Part shown: one piece after another, positions 55,525-64,000 of the stretch
Layout of the letters: every line of letters begins with the position of its first letter
Numbering within the stretch: the first letter of the stretch is position 1
Assembly: GCA_008694505.1 (NCBI GenBank)
Contig: VZDJ01000116.1
Span: forward strand, 22,811,501 to 22,875,500
DNA length: 64,000 nt
Direction: 5' to 3'
Source of the DNA: Cyanoderma ruficeps
Taxonomy: Eukaryota; Chordata; Aves; Passeriformes; Timaliidae
Made by a program: the position numbers and the translations under genes
The notes under the pieces: generated by a model
Seen by the model: the letters and a program-made list of their open reading frames with translations, nothing else
What the model was told of the DNA's origin: nothing
Database searches by the model: none

Positions 55525-58500
55525 CTCAGAACAATATTGCTAAACAAAACATTAGAAAGTTAAATAAACATTGTAAAAGTTAAAAAAAAAGCACCTATTA
55601 TAAAAATATTTCCTTATTTCTATTTTTTTTTTGTCTGTCTCTGTAAACTCATCTGGCTATATTTACATTCAAGATATATAATCAATATAATTTTAAACTC
55701 TTTTGTGGGAGATAATTAATGTCTGTATTTGATGTATTTTGAGAAAATATAGCCAGAATGTGGATTTTTCTAGTCAGACCCACTGCTTCGAGATAAATTA
55801 TTCACCTTTCCTTTAACATGTAATCTATTAATTTTTAATTAATAGCACAGACAAGACTGGACCATAATTGTTACTTCTTTTGGCCTTTTCCATTTAGCAT
55901 AGGGGTTGGAAAAAGAAACCTTAGCATATTTAAAAAGGTTCAACAAAATGTTATTTCTGACTCTTGAGAGTGTAACCCTCAAGACTGGTTTCATTTCACA
56001 TAGAAAATAAAAGCAAATCTAATATGTGCTATATGAAACTGTAAGGAGAAAAGCACAGAATCAACACAATGGTCCCAGCCTCTTGTCCTCTAAAGGTCAG
56101 CTGTGAGGATGTGACACAGTGTTAAATTACCAGGGCAAAAGAAGCTGAAATGCTGAACTATGGAAATACAAAAGAAAGAAAAGGAAGACTTGAACAATTC
56201 CAGGTCACTATATTGTAGCCCTCAGAGCATCCAACTGCTCTGTAAATATTGCTTAATTAAATGTACTTGGATTGACAGCAATATTTAATTCCAATTGCAT
56301 TATAACAGAATCACTACCTGCAATATTAATTCCAGATTCCACAGCAGAAGCAAACCAGGAGTAGGTTTGAACTTACATCCTGATCAAGAATTTACAGTGC
56401 AGGTCCAAAAGCATCAAGTCTAAGGACAATATTAATTTATGACAAGGTCATGCAGTCCTCCACCTTCTTGATTCATGTTCTCTGCTCCTAGCTTTACCGA
56501 AGACCTGTGTAAAGGTCAATTGCTTAGTCTGAATGTCATAAAGAAGAATGAAGCAAATAGGGTCACCCCTTCAAATTTCAGCTTCCTAGAGCTGGTACTA
56601 CATCAAGCAGATATTGGTCTTGGATGCTGTGAGGAGGAAAGGCAGGGAGCAGTGGCTGAATGGGAAATCTGACATGGCTACAAAAAATGGACTTATGATT
56701 ATAGAAAATTCAGGTCTGTCAGTCAGACAAAATGTGACTCTGCTAAACTAAATGGGCTTGTTTATCACCGTAATTATGTAGCTTTACAATGATAAGGTAT
56801 GAGATCTACATGCCTTACTCTGCGCCAGGAACTGTTCTGCAGAAACCCGGTAAATTTAATTATGAGAGATAGGAAAAAAATTCCTTTATTTCATGATCTA
56901 TCCACCCCTGTAATGATTACTCTGGGGAAATTCCCACTGAAGCCAAGCAGATGGTTCCTACCTTGTTGTACACCCAGCTTATTTTCTTTTAAGCTATGAA
57001 GTGGTTTACAATGCCATTTTTCTCTGGAGCTGTCTTGCATTTGGCAGACCTCTCACCGTGTGTGAATTCTCTTTTATTGTATATGTGCATAAAGGGCTCG
57101 TTTTCTTTTTTACCACAGATAGCAAATCCCACTTTGGATTCATATAAATAAGGACATGAATCAGACAATTCTCTGGTCCAAACATGCTTTCAACAAGATG
57201 ACTCCCGTTGACTTTGTTACAAGGGAGTCAATAATCAGATTTAATGTCACTGAGCCACGTGGGTGCATTTCTACAAACACCCATACTGAGCTATTAAACA
57301 CTTGTCTATGGACCAATATTGTGTATTTCTGCTTCTGACTAATCCCTTGCTCCCTTTTTGCACAGATATGCACATCTGCAGCAAACTGGAACTGGTTGGA
57401 TGAGGGAGCTCCCTGCTTTCCCTGTGCCTGCTGGAAACCAACCCTGCTCCTGAGGGCAGGAAGAAATGTGCCTGTGATACTCTCCAAGGCAACCTCTGTC
57501 CTTATGTGAGGAGCCAGCTCAAGCCCTACACACTGTTCAAGGGATTTACCCAGGACAGAGGTGTAGCTGTTCATTGTTCTCAGCAGAAAGGTAGACTTCT
57601 GCTATTTCTCCTTTCTTCTCATAATCATTCCAGGCTAACAGAAGGAATATCACACAGGTTTTGGAAAAGTGATGAACACTGATGATATCTCTCAGGAAAC
57701 TTTTCTCGAAGTCAAATCTTTGTAAAACTACAACTGCCTAGATTAAAGGCTGAACCTAAACTGGCAGGTGCCTGATTGAGGAATAGCATATACTTTATCT
57801 GATTTGAGACTATGTAGCTCCAAGGAGTTCTTTAAAGAGAGATAAATCATTAATCCCCACAATCAGTTCAGAGCAGCCAGAAAAGAAGATAAAGTTCCCG
57901 TGTCTTTGTGCCACATATACCTCCAGGCATCTTCTAACAGATTTCTCTGCAGTTTGAATTCAGCTCTCTGCTTCAGAGTCAGAGACACACAGGGAAGCTG
58001 TGTTTGAAAGCAAAGAAAATAGCTGAAAACTCTCAAGAGATATAATTTAAAATGGATGCTGGTGTGATGGGGGAAATTTATTTGCAAGCATTATGTCATA
58101 TTTTTTCTCAGATACCCATTAAGAGCATACACAATACCTGGATGACTTAACCTGTGACCATTATTTATTGTAACCTATGTTTTCCCCAGAGTGAATGCCT
58201 GAATTCGAATCTTCCATTAATGGCTAAGTGCACTTCTGGGAAGGGTAAACAGAACAGCAAAGGATTGGATCTGCAGGCAAGAAGCACACAGCAATCAAAA
58301 CCAGAAAGAAGAAAAGTGACTTTAAGTGTCCTCTTTGCTCCCTGATCCTGGACAGGCTGTGTAAGGCTGGCCCCAGAGGAAATGAGAAGACCCTGCAGCT
58401 CGCTCATTCTGCCCATAGTTTGCTTCAGCCTTTCCCTTTTTCTGTGGAATAAAGAACCCATTTTCAGGCACTGGGGAGAAAAGCATTCACCCAGGAATGG

Positions 58501-61500
58501 TTCCAGCACAGTGATCTGTGCAATGCAGCGATTTGCCACACAGCATCTTTGATGCAGAATTACTGTGATGATCAAAGCAAGTTTAATCAGCTCAGAGGTT
58601 TGTAAGTGTTTGCAGCCCCTTCTGCCCACCTGCCACTGGTCAGGATGTCTCCTTCACTTTGGACAGCAGTGATGCAGGGAAAACCAATCACAGCTCTGTG
58701 GCCAGCCTTCCCCCAGGCATATTTTCAACCTCATCCTTCAATGAGAAGACAGATGGAAATACGAATTACGAGTGGGAGACGTTTCCAAATCTATCCATTG
58801 AGGGAATGACTTCTGAGGGAAGGTCATCTTTTCTATCTGTTCCCTGCCCCATGAAGCCTCTGAAATGGGCTCAGAAGATTTTCAGAAACATTTGGAAGTG
58901 TGTGCCTATGAACTGAAGCCTGGCCTACCAGCATCATACACGGCTGCTGTTTTGGCTGCCAACCCCAAGCACAAAGCACAACTGATTTTGGAGACATGAT
59001 GGGGATTCTCTGACACACAAACATCTTCCTGTGAACATCTCCTATGGCTCCATCCTCGTTTTATGCTGGTCAGACAATGTAGAGACCCCTGGGGAGAAAG
59101 CAAGAGCACTGTACTGCTGAACCTCACAAACTCACAGTTTTCAGTGTTAAAACCGTTGGACTTCAAAGTTAAATCCAGATGAATGTTTCTGAGAAGGAAA
59201 GCAGATCCTTTTAGTGTCTGAACCATTAAGCTGTACTTAAAAGAATGAGGGAAAGGTCTCAAAAGCCTTGTTTAATACAAGCTGCTATTCTAGATTTCAT
59301 TCCATCCCCAGCTGGTATTTCCTGCTCTGCAAGACACAGGGGAAAGCTAAGGCATTATTTAATGGGATTTCTCTGAAAGAGAAATCTTTAAGCTGTGCTA
59401 TGGCACTAGAAGCAGGGGTGGCTGGGGGAGCTGCATGGCTGGTACTCCCCGAGGTGAAAAGCAGATAGGCTGTTATCCATACATCTACCTCTGCCATATC
59501 CAAGACAAATCTAATTTAAGCTTTATTTTTGAGGATTTAAGTGGGGGAAAGCCTTGTCCTTGTTTTCTGCACAAGAAGTAAGCTTCCAGCAGCTGGAGCT
59601 GCTGGTCATGGAGCAGTCACAGTAACTGATCTACTATTGCTGAAAAGTAACTTATTAGACTGTCAAATCACAGATTTCTTTTAGAGTCTCTCTTTCCCAC
59701 TGGCAGTATCGAATGGGCAGGTTCCCACACTGCCTTTCTGAGCTGCTGTCATTTGCAGCAGTTCATCTATTCCAACTCTTACCCCTTAAGCTGGTTTGGA
59801 CAGAAACAAGTGTAAACTCTTTGCAGTTCATTCATTGGGCTCTCACTTTGGCAGAGTATCAGACTGATGCCAGGACAACCACGGCCGTGGGATTTTTTTA
59901 AGGACGTTTAGTTCCTGCCATCTGTCTGTTGGCTCAACTCTAAGAAATTTAGATTGTGCTGCCTTCCTAAAGTTGTTTTTTTTTTCCCCTTGGACTGCTG
60001 TCAGGATATGCAATCTGTCTCTGTGAGTGTTCCACTGAGACAGTACTTGAGATGTGATAAAATGCCTCCAATTCTTACACGTGTTACTTTATTTCTTAAG
60101 ACCAGGTGATGATAACGACACATTTTCGATGCACGTCACTTTACAGGCAATGAGTACAAAGAGGTTCCAACCTTTTAATGCAGACTTAGTGCATTTTAGG
60201 AACAGTGTAACAACATTTTCTATGCTATTTCCTCATTTTGGCCTATTAGACCAGGTTGTTTGGTCAAGCTGAGGTGTGAGATGAATGATTAGATTTTGTG
60301 CTGCCACTAATCAGGGCTGGGGCTTTCCACAGTGGAGCCATTTCACTCAGCAGTGATGGCATTGATGAAGAAGTGGGGGTAGCTGCACTGCTTCTTGGTT
60401 GTGTGTAATTTTGTTAAACCCCACTTTATTTTTCATATTTATTTTCCTCCAAGGTGTTTTGAGAGGAGCTGGTATTTCTCTGATGCTCAGTACCTCTCCC
60501 CATGAGCCTATTTTTGCCACAGTGTTAGATAGCCAGCTGGACTTGAGTAACACTGGGAGACAAAATTCAGAGTCAGTGCCATCCATTAGTACTTGATCCA
60601 TTTTGATGCTGAGCAGTTGTACACAATCCATCAAAAGTTTAAACTTAGAAGTGGTTCATGAATGATTCCCATGAGAACAGGAAATCCCTACTAGAAGATG
60701 GAAGCAGAGGACACAAGTCTCCTTAGGTGAGCTATTCTGAAATTTCTGCTTTTGACAAAGTTGGGGTATATACTTTGTAGTCCAGTTTTCAGATATGACT
60801 TTAAAGGCTGGGACATTCCACGTGATAAATCTGAAAGTATGGCAGATTCTGTCTGTTTTGGTAAATCAGTTATGAGCCCATCAACATTTACATTATGATT
60901 TTAGACTCTGCTCGAGGGCCCACCTAGGCTTAGATTAGACCTTTTATCTTACAGGGTTTATTTATTTTAAAGACCTTAAAAATATTACATTGATAATGTG
61001 TTTCTAGATATAAGTCATATAAAAGAGACATTTCGTTTATAGAATGAAACAATAAAACCCTAAAAATGTGGGAGTGCAGCTGGTTAATCTCTGTGTTCTT
61101 GCCTAATTGACAGTTTAAAAAAATACTGTCTTAGCTAGAAAATACAATCTCTGCTTTAATAAAACACATTTTCACAGTCCTGCTTGATTGCAGGGCACAC
61201 ATTTTATCTATATAGCTGAAGTTCAAGTAAATGATCTTTGTTTTCAGCTGACTGCAGTGCTTTTGTAGAGAATGATGATAAATCTGCAACAGACAAAACC
61301 TAGATGTTTTCAGTTTCAATAAAAATTAGTTATTTTTTAAAGTGAGAATAACAACAAAGAGGCACAGATTAGACAACGTAGGATTTAGATAAATTTGGGG
61401 TTGCAACAGTTCTCTTGCCTTCAGCCAGTATAATGAATAATTTAGAGCCAAATTTAGGGGCACTCCAGGACCAAAGTATTGCACTATCTAATTTCTGTTG

Positions 61501-64000
61501 TTACTCTGAAGTGTAAGCAGCAAGCTTATTAAATATGAATGGAGTAATCAGACAAATTCTATGACTGTGTGCAGGAGCTTCTCATTAATGATTCACAATG
61601 AAGCATCATGAAAGACTAAATAGACTGCACTGGATTTAAAAGTAATAAATATACTCCAGAAACAAAGTAATTTAATGACCTTCCTATGAACGATGGGGCT
61701 TAAAGCAAAAGGATACTCAAGCAGAGTATCCTCATCGAAGCTCTAACGCAAGTGGATCATCTTTTGCACTTCCCTCTTGATTATCTTTTGTCAAAACAGC
61801 CCTGACATGGTAGCCCTGTTTAGTGCCTCTTTTCAATGCTGTGTTTGTACCCTGGTAAGCTCAGCCACCACAGCCTGCCACGATTTCACCCTGCACAGGG
61901 TGATTGCTGCTCCTTAGTAGGACAGAGCACGTACCTTCAAGCCAAGCTGGCAATTAGGGCATGATTTTGAGCATCCTTTACCTCTCACTGACTTCAGCAG
62001 ATAGCACTCCTGGGATCAAGCTCTTCAGCTGTGTAAGTGAATACTGCTTTAAAGGGAAATTCTGAGCTAAAAGAAAAAAAAATACTCCAGCCTTTTTTCA
62101 GCTTTCCAGGAAAGGGTTTTCAACATCTAACAGAGGAAAAGATTCCTTAGCTTATTTCTGTATGTTTGAGATTAGATGCGCTGATGTTCCCTTCAGAAGT
62201 GGAATGTGAATCACGATACCAGAACAGCAATTCCTTCATCAAACAGTTTAAACAGATATTCAAATTAAACAAAAACAGTTAAAATCGACTGACTTTCTAG
62301 TTGTTATCAGATTTGCAATTCTAGCAATTTGGGTTTTTTCCTAAACAAAAATATTTCTGAATAAACTTCCATTATCATTTCCCCACAGTGATTACTACAA
62401 ACCCCAACCTTTCTCTTTGTCAGCTGTCTAGACAATATCCTTACAAATCCTGCAAGATAAAATAGCCAAGAAAGAATGATAAAAATACATGAAAACCTGG
62501 AAGAGATGCCAGACAACTGTGAAATACTTGACTCCATTTTACTTTCTTATTTCAAAGAGAAGTATAGATCTTCAGATATGACAGGCAAAATTATAGTCTC
62601 AGGTTGCTCATTGTACATGATCAAGATATGGGATGGAATAGCTCAGAGTGAGTGGAATATGGATTTAGGTATGTGTTCTGGTCAAAATATTTATTACTTT
62701 GTGCACACAGACATGATAAATATGGAATATAATTTTAATGATTGCAACCCAGAATAGAAAAGCAGAACACATCAACTTTTTGATCTCCTTGTTTTTAACA
62801 AGGTAGCTGTAAAATCAGTCTTTCTTCTGTCTGCAATTTTAAGTGTAACTTTATGAAAATAAAAAGCAGGCACTATCAATTTAATCCTACAGCTGGCAAT
62901 TAGCATCTTTACAGACTCTGAAGCCTAAACAATTAAAAGTTGAATAATTTATGACAAATGGAACCATTTCTGTCAACAGTATTGTAGCATGCATTTGAAG
63001 TACACTCCACTGCCTGGAGCTGCTCCATGATTGATCCCGGAGTTGTCATTAGTGATGCAATTGCTGCCCCCGCCCCTGGGCAATGGCTACTTCTGTTTGC
63101 CGGCACTTCTGGATTAATTGTAACTAAGTCGAGGTTACTCCTGTTTATTCAGGGGAGATTGTGACAATAAGAGGGGGTGTAGAAGTGTGCTTTGGCTGCC
63201 CTCATGCCAGGACGGAATCCTCCAGGCCAAACCTGCTGGAATAACCACTGACTCCTCTGGCCAGGGAACACAGCAGATACTTCCTCAGCTCCAGGTTGAT
63301 TCTTGGGACAACGGACAGCAGATTCACAACTTTGAGTTCCTTATCTTAGGCAGCTGCTGGTGATGTTCACAAACCACTCACAGCAAAGATGTTTAGTTGG
63401 GCAGAAAGTAGGAAGCAGCTGGTAAGAGATGAATGATCAGGTAGATGAATATGGGAACTGTCTGTCTTTGAAAGAGGGTCAAAAGGATTGAATATTATAG
63501 GGAATACAACACCAAAGAGGTGGCTTGGAAAAAACCTGCCAGCCTAGAGTCAGGCTGAGAACGGCCAGTTTGTGCCCATGTGTGGGATGCTGATGTGGGG
63601 GATGTCTCTGGAGAGATTTGCTCATTCAGGTCCTGTCTGGGGGTTGGTCATCTACTGCCCTTTGTAGCAGTAGATGCTTAACTATTGCCCTTTGTAGGGT
63701 TTCTGGACAGCTCTTCCTCTTAATTGTGAGGAGAGAGATTTCCTTCTTCTTATGAGCATACGGTAGACCAGAGCTTTTAAGCAATTGTTATATTTTGGGC
63801 TGTAACTCCAGGACCTACATGAGGAGTGAACCTTCATCTCTGCGCTTCCTCTGGCTGCCTCATGCAGAAAAGTCTTCACCTGGCTGTTCACTTCCTTGCT
63901 GGGAGTCACCCAGGGCAGGTGACTCTTGGGAAGAGTGTGAAGCCTTAGCAGACTGGGAGGAAAGACTTATTAAAAAAATAATGATGTGCGATATCCTACT

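Larger units (their letters stand above)
51193..64000. other. Intergenic DNA with candidate regulatory stretches, no gene found
   Basis: No exon with recognisable coding content on either strand. Possible conserved elements lie at about 52540-53060 and 62940-63190. Minor repeats include a tandem 11-mer at 55495-55524, GGATTCAAG copies at 55113-55142, and small inverted repeats at 55825-55845 and 61710-61732. Confidence 0.55.

Noticed and set aside
62476..62757. 93-codon plus-strand ORF that looks moderately protein-like
   Set aside because: AT-rich, no recognised family, no promoter or splice context; expected by chance in this much sequence.

Overview
This is vertebrate nuclear DNA, almost certainly from a bird and probably a passerine. 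The interspersed repeats are CR1 LINE fragments with bird-type 3' ends. One short element joins a tRNA-Ile-like head to a CR1-like tail, the design of the passerine SINE TguSINE1. Base composition is AT-rich with long introns, one strong CpG island and microsatellites. I see no bacterial, viral or CRISPR features.

The window holds one recognisable protein-coding gene, FHIP2A (FAM160B1), on the + strand. I could follow the whole coding sequence from the ATG at 9783 to the TGA at 39728 through 17 coding exons. All introns are GT-AG, all phases agree, and the spliced frame is 2,289 nt, giving 762 residues. The human protein is about 765 by recall. FHIP2A is a subunit of the FTS-HOOK-FHIP (FHF) adaptor, which links cargo membranes to cytoplasmic dynein-1.

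Layout: 1-9.3 kb is intergenic, with a decayed CR1 reverse-transcriptase fragment (1.26-1.64 kb), a CpG-dense patch with a CTCF-like motif (4.2-4.4 kb), and a 5'-to-5' pair of CR1 fragments (8.27-9.33 kb). The right-hand fragment ends directly against the FHIP2A CpG island. From 9.33 to about 10.25 kb is the CpG-island promoter and exon 1. From 10 to 39.7 kb are introns and exons; intron 1 carries two CR1 tails and the SINE, and intron 5 carries a 52-bp palindrome. The 3' UTR probably runs to 43.5-43.7 kb. From 43.7 to 64 kb I find no gene, only microsatellites, one more CR1 and a few stretches that could be conserved regulatory DNA.

The points most worth a second look are an in-frame, protein-like extension upstream of the FHIP2A ATG with a good-context CTG, an overlapping upstream ORF, the intron-5 palindrome, and an in-frame exon 6 with a weak acceptor. 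I did not find a new gene system. The human neighbours ABLIM1 and TRUB1 are not visible here.
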